From Paguma larvata (Eukaryota; Chordata; Mammalia; Carnivora; Viverridae): DNA of 64,000 nucleotides. The position numbers and the translations under genes are program-made. Below are positions 22,911-34,277 of this stretch, piece by piece. How positions within the stretch are numbered: position 1 is the first letter of the stretch; each line of letters starts with the position of its first letter. The stretch lies in contig CM057826.1 in the NCBI GenBank assembly GCA_030068075.1, positions 33,716,211-33,780,210 on the forward strand. Reading direction: 5' to 3'. The notes under the pieces were generated by a model, which saw only the letters and a list, made by a program, of their open reading frames with translations, was not told the origin of the DNA and ran no database searches.

Positions 22911-23114
22911 TTTTTTCATTAATGTTTATTTTGAGACAGAGACAGAATGTGAGCAGGAGAGGGACAGAGAGAGAGGGAGACACAGAATCTGAAGCAGACT
23001 CCAGGCTCTGAGCCATCAGTACAGAGCCCAGTGTGGGACCCAACCTCACAAACCTTGAGATCATGACCTGAGCCAAAGTTGGATGCTTACCCAGATCAGC
23101 CACCCAGCCACCCC
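22911..23114 (-). mobile_element. Felid tRNA-derived SINE inside L1 ORF1
   Basis: Antisense SINE (TTTATTTTGAGACAGAGAC, CAGGCTCTGAGCCATCAG, GAGATCATGACCTGAGCC). Flanked by a 16-base duplication with one mismatch, tatYtttcttattctt, at 22895-22910 and 23115-23130. Confidence 0.92.
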
Positions 23115-23634
23115 TATTTTTCTTATTCTTAATTGATATATAACAGTTCAAAATAATAGCTACTATGTATTTGATATTATGATATATATACTAATGTGTG
23201 CTTATTTATAGGAGAAATGAATGGCAGTAATGATACAAGAGATATGAGGGAAGAATTAGGAGTATTTTGTTATTAGAAGATACTTGTACTATCTGTGAAG
23301 TGGCATAATGTTATTTGAAAGTGGACTTAGATTCGTTGTAATGAATATTGTGAATTAAGGACAACACTAAAAAAAATGATCAATATGCTAAGAATAAAAC
23401 ATGGAATCATATAAAATACTCAGTGCCACAAAATATATGAAAAAGTATGGAAGACAAAAACAGGAGCAAAGAACAGGGCAATAAATAGAAACAGTAGCAA
23501 ATATATTAGATATTAATTCTGTCATATCAAAATCACCTTACATGTCAATGGTTTAAATGCACCAATTTAAAGTCAGATTGTGAGTGGATCAAAAACCAAG
23601 ACCCAACAATATATTGTCTATGAGAAATCCACTT

Positions 23635-23853
23635 AATTTTTTTAATTTTTTATTTTTTTAAATTTAATGTTTATTCATTTTTGGAGCATGAGCGGGGGAG
23701 AGGCATAGATCAAGGGGACACAGAATCTGAAGTAGTCTCCAGGCTCTGAGCTGTCAGCACAGACCCCACTGTGGGGCCCGAATCCATAAACTGCAAGATC
23801 ATGACCTGAGCTGGCGTCCAACGCTTAACTAGCTGTGACACCCAGACACCCCC
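23635..23853 (-). mobile_element. SINE, first unit of a composite insert
   Basis: Antisense felid SINE (TTTATTCATTTTTGGAGCATGAG, TCTCCAGGCTCTGAGCTGTCAGC, GATCATGACCTGAGCTG, head ACCCAGACACCCC). It follows the left copy of the 12-base duplication agaaaYccactt (23623-23634). CCACTT recurs right after its head (about 23854-23859), suggesting it inserted at the edge of an earlier insertion. Confidence 0.85.
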
Positions 23854-23860
23854 CACTTTA

Positions 23861-24131
23861 TTATTATTTATTTATTTATATTTTTTATTTTTCTAATATA
23901 TATATTTTTAAATTTTACATCCAAGTTAGTCAGCATATAGTGCAGAAATGATTTCAGGAGTCATTCATCTCCTACATGTAATACCAGTGCTCATCCCAAC
24001 AAGTGTCTTCCTTAATGCCCCTTGCCCATTTAGCCCATCCCCCCACCCAATATAGTTTGTCCTCTATATTTAAGAGTCTCTTCTGTTTTGTCCCTCTCCC
24101 TGTTTTTATATTATTTTTGCTTCTCTTCCCT
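23861..24131 (-). mobile_element. L1 3' end, middle unit of composite insert
   Basis: AT-rich tail then antisense L1 3' UTR: acatccaagttagtcagcat, ataccagtgctcatccca, acaagtgtcttccttaatgc and tatttaagagtctcttctg. Same family as the copies at 11.4 and 35.2 kb. Confidence 0.85.
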
Positions 24132-24135
24132 TATT

Positions 24136-24349
24136 TATTTTTAATGTTTGTTTAGTTATGAAAGAGAGAGAGAACAAAGCACAAGTAGGGGAGGGAGAGA
24201 AAGAAAAGGAAGACACAGAATCTGAAGCAGGCTCCAGGCTCTGAGCTGTCAGCACAGAGCCCAACATGGGGTTCAAACTCATGAGCCGTGATATCATGAC
24301 CTGAGCTGAAGTTGGACTCTTTAACTGACTGAGTCACCCAGTTGCATCA
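24136..24349 (-). mobile_element. SINE, third unit of composite insert
   Basis: Antisense felid SINE with tail TTTTTAATGTTTGTTTAG and the GCTCCAGGCTCTGAGCTGTC and GTTCAAACTCATGAGCC blocks. Its head abuts agaaacccactt (24350-24361), the right copy of the duplication that bounds the composite. Confidence 0.9.
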
Positions 24350-26101
24350 AGAAACCCACTTTGGATATAAAGACACATATAGATTAAAAGTAAATTAATA
24401 GAGAAAGTTGTACCATAGTAACATTAATCGAAATAAAGCTGGAGTGGTTAATATTTTTGAAAGAGTGGACTTCAGAGCAGGGAAAGTTATCAGAAATAAA
24501 GAGTCAGTACTCAGTTAAAAGGGTCATACTCCAAGAATATGTAATAATCCTGAATGTGTGTGCATCTAACAATAGAACATAAAGTACTTGAGGTAAAAAC
24601 TGATAGAACTACAAGGAGAAATAGATGAACCCACTATTATATTTGGAAGATTTTAAAAACATCCTATCAGAAATGGCAGATTCAGGTGTTGGGGATCAGT
24701 GAGGATAGTTGAACTCGGCAGCACCATCATTCAACTAGATATAATTGACATCTGTAGACTATTTCATCTAACAACAGCAGACTAAATAACTCTTTTCAAG
24801 CTCACATGGAATATTCACCAAAATATATCACATTCTGGGTGATAAAACACATCTTAACAAATTTGAAGAGTAGAAATCATGCAATGTCTGATTTCAGGCT
24901 AAAGTGAAATTAGACTAGAAATCAATAACAAATAAAATAACTATAAAAAATCTGTAAAATCCCCAAATACTTGGAGATTAAACAGTACACTTCTAAATAA
25001 AACGTGGTTCAAAAAAGAAATATCAAGAGGAATTTTAAAATATTTTGAATTAATTGAAAATACAACTTATCAGAATTTGTAGGATATAGTGAAAGACTGC
25101 TTAGAGGGAAATTTATAGTATTGAATGCATATATTAGAAAAGAAGAAAGATCTAAGATCTAAGTTTTCAGTTTGGGAAGCTAAAAACAGATTAAATTTAA
25201 AGAAATAAAAAAAATAATAAATGTACTGCAAAAATCAATGAAATTGAAAATGGAAAATCAATAGAGAAAAATCAGAGCTAGTTCTTTGAAAAGATCAATG
25301 AAATTGATAAGTCTCTAGCCATAAGAAAGCAGACACAAATTATTGATATCAGAAATACAAGAAGAGTCATTCCTATAGGTCTGATGAATAATAAAAGGAT
25401 AACAAAGGAATATTATGAACAAGCCTCTGTCCCAAAATTTGATAATCTAGATGAAATGGATCAAGTTGCTTGAAAGTCATAATCTCTCAGAACCTACACA
25501 GGAATAGACAATCTGAATAGGCCTATATTTATTAAATAAGTTGAGTCAATAATTAACAACATCCCAAAACAGAAAACACCAGGCCCAAATGGATTCACTG
25601 GTGAATTCTACCAGACATTAAAGCAATAGATTATATAAATTCCCCACAATCTGCTTCAGAGGCTAAAACCAGAGGGAATAGTCCCTAACTCATTCTATGA
25701 GGCCACCATACCCTAATACCAAACCAGACAAAGATATTACGAGAAAGGAAAACTACAGATCAATATCTGCCATGAACACTGATGCAAAAATATTTAACAA
25801 AATATTAGCAAATAAAATCCAACAATGTATAAAAATAGTCATATACCTCAAACAAGCAAGATTTATCCCAGGTATGCAAGGCTAATTGCACATTCAAAAA
25901 TCAATTAATATAATCCATCACCTCAACAGACTGTAGAAGAAAAAAATCACGTATACGAATAGGTAGATGTAGAAAAAGCTTTTGACAAAATCTAAATCCG
26001 TTCATGGCAAAAACTCTGAGGAAACTAGGAATAGAAGGAAACTTCCAAAACGATACAGAACATCTACAAAACACCTTCAGCTAACATCATACTTCCCCAC
26101 T

Positions 26102-26323
26102 CTTTTTTTTTAAACATTTTTTCAATATATTATTGAGAGACAGATAGAGACAGAGCGTGAGCATGGGAGGGGCAGATAGAAGGGGAGACACAGAATCTGA
26201 AGGAGGCTCCAGGCTCTGAGCTGTCAGCACAGGGCCCAACATGGGACTGGAACCCACAAACTGCAAGATCGTGACCTGAGCCGAAGTCGGACACTTAACT
26301 GACTGAGTCACCCAGGTGCTCCT
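26102..26323 (-). mobile_element. Felid tRNA-derived SINE inside L1 ORF2
   Basis: Antisense SINE interrupting the RT region. 13-base duplication atacttYcccact at 26089-26101 and 26324-26336. Contains CACAGAATCTGAAGGAGGC, GCTCTGAGCTGTCAGCACAG and the AGGTGCTCC head. Confidence 0.93.
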
Positions 26324-27524
26324 ATACTTTCCCACTGCTTTTCAGCATTGTACTATCAGTCCTAAATAATGCAATAACACAAGAAAATAAAATGTGTATA
26401 GAATAGGAAGAAAGAAATAAAACTCTTAGTAGATAATAAGATTGTCTATGTAGAAATTTTTAAAAATCAATAAAGAACACTTCTTGGAGCTTAAGCATTT
26501 ATAGTAATATTGCAAGATACAAGATTAATATACAAAAGTGAACTTTTCTGTATACCAGTAATTAGTGGAATTTGAAATGAAAAACACATTTACATTAGCA
26601 TCCGTCAAATGAAATACTTAGCTATAAAACTCATTAAACATGCATAAGATTTCTATGAGAAAATCTACAAAACTCTGATGAATAAAATCAAAGAACTTCA
26701 TAAAGGAGAAATATTCCATGTTCATGGATAAGAAGGATAAATATTGTCAAGTTGTCAGTTTTCCACAACATTATCTGTAGATTCCGTAAAATCCTAGTTA
26801 AAATCTCAGCAAGTTATTTTGTGGATATTAATAAGCTAGTTCTAAAGTTTACATAGAGTGCCAAAAGACCCAGAATAGCCAACACAATAATGAAAGAGAA
26901 CAGTTGGAGGATTCACACTACCTGACTTCAAGTCTTATTAAAAAGATACCAGTAATCAAGACAACATGGTATGGGTGAAAAGATAGACAAATATATCAGT
27001 GAAACAGAATAGAGATCCCAAAGGTAGACCTATAAAAATACTGTCAACTAATCTTTGACAAAGGAGCAAAAAAACAATACATGGAGCAAAGATAGTCTTT
27101 TCAACATTTGGTGCCATAGCAAGTGGACATCTACATGCAAAAAAAAATAAATAAATAAATCCAGACAAAGACCTTCCACCTTCGCAAAACTAAAAATAGA
27201 TCATAGGCCTAAATGCAAAACATAAAACTATAAAACTCTCAGAAGATAACATTGGAGAAAAGTTAGATGACCTTGTATATGGCAGTGAGTTTTTAGAAAC
27301 AACACCAAAGGCAAGATCTGTGAAATAATAAGAAAGGTGGGCTTCATGAAAATTACACACATGCTATGGAAATGACGGTGTCAAGAGAATAAGTTGATAA
27401 TACCGACTGTGAGAAAATATTTTCAAAAGACACATCTGATTAAGGACTGTTATCCAAAATATACAAAGAAGTTTTAAAACTCAACAATAAGAAAATGAAC
27501 AATCTGATTTAAAAATGGGCAAAT

Positions 27525-27708
27525 GGGGCGCCTGGGTGGTTCAGGTGGTTAAGTGGCCGACTTCAACTCAGGTCATGATCTCACAGTTTGTGAGTTTGAG
27601 CCCTACACTGGGCTCCATGCTGACAGTCCCTCTTTTTGTCCCTCCCCAACTCAAGCTTTCTCTCCCCCCCCTCATAAACAAACAAACCAACAAACAAATA
27701 AATAAAAA
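27525..27708 (+). mobile_element. Felid SINE inside L1 ORF2, with target deletion
   Basis: Sense SINE: GGGGCGCCTGGGTGGTTCAG, GGTCATGATCTCACAG, GTTTGAGCCC, then a C-rich region and a (CAAA/TAAA)n tail. The L1 text on the left ends aaaaatgggcaaa and resumes gaagatatacagagagcaagtaag. The L1 ORF2 words normally between these (about 30 bases) are missing and no target duplication is evident. Confidence 0.88.
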
Positions 27709-28573
27709 GAAGATATACAGAGAGCAAGTAAGTACATGGAACATTAATCAACATCATATTTCTAGAGAATTCTAAATTAAAACAGCAAAAAAGACACTGC
27801 ACGCCTATTAGAATAGTCAAAATCCAGGATACTGACAGCATGAAATATTGGCTAGGAGTGGAAACAGGAACTCTGGTGGGAGTGCAAAATGGTACAGCCA
27901 CTTTAGAAGACAGGCAGTTTCTTACAAAACTAAACCTATGCTTACCATGTGATCCAGCATTCATATTTCTTGGTAGTTAGTCAAACGAATTTAAAAATTT
28001 ATGTTTACACAAAGACCCTCACACAGATGTTTATAGCAGCTTTATTCATAAAACTGCCAAAACTTTGGAGCAACCGAGACATACTTCATTAGTGAATGGG
28101 TGAAGAAACTGAAATACTGCCAGAGAATGGAATATTATTCAGCACTAAAAAGAAATGAGTTATATCAAGCCATAAAAGACATGGAGGAAACTTAAATGCA
28201 TATTACTAAGTGAATGAAGTCAATCCAAAATGGCTACATTCTGTGATTCCAACTATATGGCATTCTAGAAAAAGTAAAACGATGGAGACAGTAAAACTAA
28301 TTAGTGGTCACCAGTCTCGAGCGGGAGAGAGAGAGATGAAGAGGCAGAGCACAGGATTTTTATGATAGTAAAACTAGTATGCCATATAGTAGTGGTGGAC
28401 ACATGTCATTATACATTTGTCAAACCGCATAAAATGTGCAGCCCTGAGAGTGAATCCCAATGTATCTGGCTGATAACAATTAATGTGTCAGTTGTAACAA
28501 ATATACCACTCTGGTTCAGGATGATGATGGTGCGGTAGGTTATGCCTATGTGGGAACAGGTTGTGTATGGGAG

Positions 28574-29108
28574 TTACTGAGAAATACAGTCTCATCCATT
28601 CAGTCTTTTATCCCTACTCTGCTGTAAAACAACGAGCCTCGGGCCTGCAGCACTAACTTACCACCCGGTGAAGAACCGCACAGCCTGTGCTAGATTTACC
28701 ACCTTGTAACAGGAAATAGTTTTTCCTGTTTCAGGAGCAATGAGTGTTCCTTTGTTCTGCTTAAGCATGGAAGTTGTTGGCCCTCAGGCATTCCACCAGC
28801 TTTGAGTATTTTAGACTCCACAAGGGAGGGGTCAGGATTTTTTTTCTACAATGGCTAGAGAAGGATGTAAGTAAGCCAACTGTCCTGTATTGGCTGCCAA
28901 GAGAGGGGCCTGTTGGCCGTTGGTCACGCCCTGTATTGAAGCTGATCTTGCTCTGTCTCTCCCCTATGTAAGTAAAGTATTATTCCATCCGGTGCTTAAT
29001 TGTGTTGTGTTTTCCTTGGTGACTCTGATACTAAGATTCAGTGGACAGACGTATCGATAGTCCTGCTCTACGATTGGTAATGGGTGGTGCACAGAACACG
29101 GACTGACA
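28574..29108 (+). mobile_element. Probable solo LTR-like insert in the L1 3' UTR
   Basis: 535 bp of non-L1 sequence splitting the L1 3' UTR, which reads cleanly across the gap (tatgggag | ctctctctgcctctgctcaatttgctgtgaacc). A 4-base GGAG flanks it (28570-28573 and 29109-29112), and it ends in CA. Inside, AGTAAA (28971-28976) is followed by a GT-rich stretch (ttgtgttgtgttttcc), as expected of an LTR polyadenylation region. No internal viral genes are present. The family is not recognised and the exact left end (TG at 28578?) is uncertain. Confidence 0.5.
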
Positions 29109-29185
29109 GGAGCTCTCTCTGCCTCTGCTCAATTTGCTGTGAACCTCAATTGTTCTAAAAATAAACTGTATTAAAATGATTCTAA

Positions 29186-29300
29186 AATATATATATAATA
29201 TAAAATATATTTTTATATAACATATATAATATATTTACACATAACATATATAAATAATGTTATATATAAGTAAATATATAATAGCATATATTATAAAAAG
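29186..29300. repeat. AT-rich simple sequence after the L1 tail
   Basis: Degenerate (TATA)n following the A-rich L1 end, probably grown out of the poly-A tail. Confidence 0.75.
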
Positions 29301-29990
29301 TAGCTTAACTCTAACTCACTATACATACAATTTAATTGAAGATGAGTTGTTAACCTAAATGCAAAAGCTTAAATCATCAAACTTTCAGGAGAAGAAAAAA
29401 GCCAAGGGAATTTCTTCATCATGTGTGTATAAGCAAAAGTTTCTAAGGTTACAGAAAGCAGTAACTATAAAAATTGATAAGTTATACTTTATTAAACGTT
29501 AAAACTTATACTTGTCAAAATACACAATTAAGGAAATGAATAGACAAACCTCAGATGGGGAGAAAACATACACAAAGCATACATCTGACAAAGAAGTGGT
29601 ATATTGGATGTAGAAGGAAACGCTATAACTCAATAAGCAAATAACAACTCAATTAAAAATGAGCAAAATATTTGAGTAGACATTTTATAAAACAAGATAT
29701 ATGAAAGGACAATAAGCACATGAAAATGTGTCCAATATCATCAGGCATCAGTGAGTTAAATCTGATTTCTGCAATTTACTGGGAAATGTATCAAAAATAA
29801 GATGACTGCATGGCTGGATAGAATGATGAAAGAGAAGGAAACATGATACAGCAAATGCAGTAAAACATTAATGGTCAAATGCAGGTGACAAGTATTAGTT
29901 GTCTGTTGCAAAAATCCCTTCTACTTTTTAAACGTTTTTCATAATCTTGGAAAATATAAAGACAAAAATGCAATAATAAAAGTTGAGCAC
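29301..29990 (+). mobile_element. Old L1, right part (continuation of the 18.3-20.2 kb copy)
   Basis: Resumes L1 ORF2 where the copy at 18270-20216 stops: cctaaatgcaaaagcttaaatc, actataaaaattgataag, gatggggagaaaacata, ctcaataagcaaataacaact and caataagcacatgaaaatgtg. An old 3' segment follows (tgatttctgcaatttactgg ... tttttcataatcttgg). Same strand and similar decay. Confidence 0.7.
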
Positions 29991-30634
29991 AATTTGCGTT
30001 AACTTATGAAGTATCCAAAGTGATCTAGGATATGTAAATTATAGATTTTATTTAAATGTGATAAATGCTATAAAAGAAAGGGAACAATTGGGGATTGGGA
30101 CATGAGAGGTGATTAAAAATTTTAAATAGGGTTGTTAGAGAATCTTCACTCTGGAAACCTGATCTGTCTTAAAATCACTCTGACTTAACAGGTGGAAAAT
30201 AGATTGTATGGGAACAAAGGTAGAAACAGAGAGACCATTTTGACAGGTAGGGCCATGATCCAGGAAAAAATGATAGCTTGGACCGAAGGTTATGACATTA
30301 AACGTGGTGAGAAGTGATTATATCCTGAATATATATTAAACTATAGCAAATGGAAAATTTTAGTTAGTGTGGGAGAGCAAAAGAGGGGAGCATTGCTGGA
30401 GTAACAGCATCCTTGGGTAGGCAAAGAGGGAATGAGAGCGTATACGGACAGAGACATGATGGGATTTAGAGAGGAGAGTGGACAGATCGTTTATATGATG
30501 CAGATCCTGGCCAGTGGGAAATGTGCTTGAGACAGATTGTGAAAGTTCTCCTCTGATTGCTTCTATTTTCTCAGTGAAACAGGAAGCAAGGTAATCAACT
30601 GAATTTCTCTTTACCTTTTATAATTAGAGACTTA
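29991..30634. other. Intergenic, nothing recognised
   Basis: Mixed AT-rich DNA without coding or repeat signal that I can name. Confidence 0.45.
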
Positions 30635-30970
30635 CATACTCATTGACCCAGAAATCCCACTCTTTAGTATCTGTCCTATGGAAATAAAATACTGGCATAT
30701 AAGGACACAGGTACACAAATTTTTAGTTTAGTATTATTTATAGTGACATAGAAAAAGAATCATCTCGAATGTTCATCATTTAGAGGGAAATGATTTAATA
30801 CACTTTGGGTTGTCCATATTGAATATTTTCTCTTATTTGAAAATGAATTATATATATGTGTATTGATCTGAAAGGATAGCCGTGTAATATTTTTACGTGG
30901 GCAAGGAAAAAGTATTGTGTATGCTGTTACCATTTTTAATACAAACAAACCTTGCATGTCCATATGTTTA
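30635..30970 (+). mobile_element. Ancient L1 3' remnant
   Basis: Word order follows an old L1 ORF2 end: acccagaaatcccactc, tatctgtcctatggaaataa, gttcatcatttagagggaaatg, ctgaaaggatagcc and tatgctgttaccattttt. Highly diverged. Confidence 0.5.
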
Positions 30971-33801
30971 CATAAATATGGGTAAAGATGTTAAGAATAA
31001 ACAATGATTTTAACATTAGTGACTTGAGGGACTATAAATGGAAGAGAATTTGTGGGAAATTTCGTTTTTCCCCCTTTTTACATCCTTGTGTTGCTTTCAG
31101 TTATGATAAGAAACACTGCTTTTTCTTATAAAAGAATATTTAATCGTGGCATCATAAAAATATTGTGAATGGAATCATATTTACATACATAAACTGGAAC
31201 CATCTGTAACACCACCACAATTGTCAGTCTTCTTCCACGATTCCCCCCAGATGCCTTTTACTCCTTCCTGGAGTCCCTACTTTCAATGTGTTGCACTTTG
31301 GCCTCCGAAGGCCTGTACTTATGACTGTTCCAAAGAAGACTACCTTTGCTTGGCTGCGAAGAGAACTAGAAGTGCCTGGCGTTGATGTCTGCTCAGCGGG
31401 ACTCCTAGCTAATGCCGGTCCAGTGCAAGGCACGAGTGTGAAAGGAAGCTCTCTTGCTCAGGGACAGGTTAAGTCTGAGATGCAGCGTACACTCGAGATA
31501 TCTGGGGGAATCAAGTTGCTGCTATTCTCCAGAAGCAGGGGGCTTTGCTGTTGCACTCTTGTTCAGCTTTTCCCCTCTCTGTCCTCTTTTCCCACTCTTT
31601 TACTGGCTTTTCTTGGGAGCACTTTCTTCGTAAATCACTTGCACATGAATTCTTGTGGCTGGGTCTATTTCGTGGAAACCCAATCTAAGAAAGTTATACT
31701 CAAAAAATGCTGCTTATAAATTCTCATGCTGTCATAATCAAACTTTCACTCTTTAGGCTCTGCCTTGTTAGGTGACAACTAATTAAACGGTTTCAAAAGA
31801 GGATATGGATATGTGACTTAGTGTTTCATTAGGGTTCCCAGATTTTATGTAAGTCTACTCTTAGTAATTGTTACTCTCCACCAATGACTTCAGTTGGTTA
31901 AATTTCAAAAGTCTCTTTGAAAATGAGTCAATAAAGAATATGTTTAGGAAGAGCCAAGACCTACTGGCTTTTTTCAAAGCAAGTTGTATTTGTTACCATT
32001 TATTTCACATTCCTAGAAATCTTCTCTTGTAGAATTAATTTTTATCCAAAAATTTTTAAAGTCAGTTTGTTCATTGTCTGCCCTGTCCTAGATCCTTTAA
32101 CTATGCTGGTTTGTCCCTCTTCATACCCCACATAGGTGAAGGATGGCCAAAATCATTAGATCCTGGTCATTACCTCCCAGTTCCCAATTCCCACCCACTG
32201 TTTCTTGGGATAGCCTTGCCTGGATACTTGGCTGTCTTGGCTTGGACTCTCAAGCTTCTTAGGTTTGACAGCACATTTGGACACATTTCTGCAAACTGAC
32301 CCTTGGCATCTCTCCTTGGAACACAAGTAGTATTTGGATTCTGGCTCCGTGTACCACAGATGCAGGCAAGAGCTTTTCTACCTTCTGAGGTGGCCCCTCC
32401 AATTCCAGCCAGCTAGACCAGGCCTGTCCAGGCTTTCCTTCAGATGGGAGATTGGAGAGTTGCTGCATATTGACTTTCCCAAATGTCATTGCTTAACCAG
32501 TGTTCTGAAGACTGAGCTTCATGTGTTTGGATTCTTGCCTATGGTTACAATTCTAAAATATGTTATCCTTATTTTCAGTCTTAGTTTTGGCTATTTGTTT
32601 CCTAAATTTATCTTGAAAATACCTATCATCTATTTGCATTCATTCTAATTATCTGACCTTAAGATCATCATTGAAATCATAGTGTATTATTTTTGAATCC
32701 TAAGCTATACTTTTAAATTTTTAGTGAAATAAGTTTTGTGGTAAATTCTGTAAAAATTACCTAAAGAATAATGAATAGCACCTCTTATAAGGTAGTTTAC
32801 AGTCCATGTAAAGAATGTTATTTCTGGTTTATAAAATGGAAAGTCATTTCTATCTCTGTGCTTCAGAGCTATATTTAATGGTTAAATGAAAGAATGAGTG
32901 AATGAATTCTTGTCAGTCTTTGTTCCAATTTTATATCTCATCTAGAATTCTTTAGTCTCTATTTGTATATAAATTCCTACTAATATTTAGGCTCATCTCA
33001 AATTCCTAACAAAGATCTCAGAAAGATTGAATTTGAGGTATGAGATATGACTGGTAGATCATTTTAAGCAACACAATTATCCTAGTGATTTTCTTTTGGC
33101 GATTGAGGAGTTTCTTGGATGTGGAAAACTATACTTTGTCTCAAATATTAAACCTATTGATGTAACTTACGGTTCAGTAGAAGGCTACAAAAACCAAGGT
33201 ACAAGGAGAACCTTGAACCCTTGCAGCAGTTCTTAGGTTTAGCCACATGGACTAAAGATATTACTGAAATAGTAGGTCTGAGTATGGTGTAGTGCCCAAA
33301 CCTGAAACTTGTTCCAGTTTAACCATCTTAGAAGCATGTGCGTATCCTGGGGACATGAAAGGGTCTCTGTGTGAACTGAAAAGCTGTCTACTGTATTCTG
33401 AAACACGATGGCTGTGACAGGCATAGCCTACTATCCTTCAGAAGTTTATGAATTGTTACTGGAAAGTGATTTCCCCATGTGGGTACTACATTTCCCAGCT
33501 ATTCTCGTCATTATGTATCATTACCATGACTAAGTTCTATCCTGTGGGGTATGATAGTAAGTGATGGTGATGGTGCTACTTCCAGGACTGGCTCATAAAA
33601 ATCCCACTTGGTGCCCCTCTATTCTCCTTTCTCTTTCCTACTACCTATAATGGAGACCTCTCCCACGGAACTTTGGAAGCCACTTGCAGAAGATGGCAGA
33701 ACCTTTATAAGTCTAGGTCTCTGAATGACTGTATGGGAGATGGCTGCCTCACCAACCTGTTCTGCCTAGTACTGTCACATGGATAGGAATCACACCTTTA
33801 A
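30971..33801. other. Intergenic, old repeats likely
   Basis: No gene. A 143-codon open frame at 31288-31719 starts with TTG and has no recognisable domain. Its end (ggaaacccaatctaagaaag) looks like an ancient interspersed repeat. The patch at 33480-33790 also looks like a decayed repeat (family unknown). Confidence 0.45.
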
Positions 33802-34023
33802 GAGTGCCTGAGTGGCTCATTCAGTTAAGCATCCAACTTCAGCTCAGGTCATGATATGATCTCATGGTTTGTGAGTTCGAGCCCCACAGAGGGCTCTGTG
33901 CTAATAGCTCAGAGCCTTGAGTCTGCATCAGATTCTGTGTCTCCCTTGTTCTGTGCCCCTCCCTGACTCACGCTCTGTTTCTCTCTCTCTCAATGATAAA
34001 TAAACATTAAAATAAAAAAAAAA
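33802..34023 (+). mobile_element. Felid SINE, left arm of an inverted pair
   Basis: Sense SINE: GTGCCTGAGTGGCTCATTCAG, GGTTTGTGAGTTCGAGCCCC, GATTCTGTGTCTCCC and tail AATAAACATTAAAAT(A)n. Confidence 0.93.
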
Positions 34024-34059
34024 GACACCCTTCTATTGCTTTCAGGCTTTTACAGTTTT

Positions 34060-34268
34060 TTTTTAACATTTTTATTTATTTTTGAGAGACATAGAGACAG
34101 AGTGTGAGCAGGGGAAGGGCAGAGAGAGAGGGAGACACAGAATCCGAAGCAGGCTCCAAGCTCTGACCCATCAGCATAGAGCCTGACGTGAGGCTCGAAC
34201 TCACAGACCGTGAGATCATGACCTGAGCTGAAGTCGGCCGCTTAACCGACTGAGCCACCCAGGCGCCC
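34060..34268 (-). mobile_element. Felid SINE, right arm of an inverted pair
   Basis: Antisense SINE with intact head (GACTGAGCCACCCAGGCGCCC). 9-base duplication TACAGTTTT at 34051-34059 and 34269-34277. Little diverged, so relatively young. Confidence 0.94.
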
Positions 34269-34277
34269 TACAGTTTT

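Larger units (their letters stand above)
20217..29170 (+). mobile_element. Near full-length L1 (dead), host of later insertions
   Basis: A second L1 in sense orientation inserted in the older one. In order: 5' leader-like sequence (20217-20270 and 21155-22030), ORF1 region (22080-22830, with gaaatgaagaatgcctt, gagcttgaggatgtga, tccaagaactgtgagataac, ggaatactagaagga and ccttcaaaagtgaagga), ORF2 endonuclease and RT (23500-28200), and a 3' UTR ending in tgctgtgaacctcaattgttctaaaaataaa. A 62-codon piece at 25697-25885 still reads as RT ([20 protein letters not shown]). After removing nested inserts about 6.2 kb remains, close to full length. Stops and frameshifts throughout mean it cannot be active. 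Confidence 0.8.

Noticed and set aside
25697..25885. 62-codon reverse-transcriptase-like frame as a possible gene
   Set aside because: It is a surviving scrap of a dead L1 ORF2 surrounded by stops and insertions.
31288..31719. 143-codon plus-strand open frame
   Set aside because: Starts with TTG, has no recognisable domain, and its end falls in what looks like an ancient repeat.
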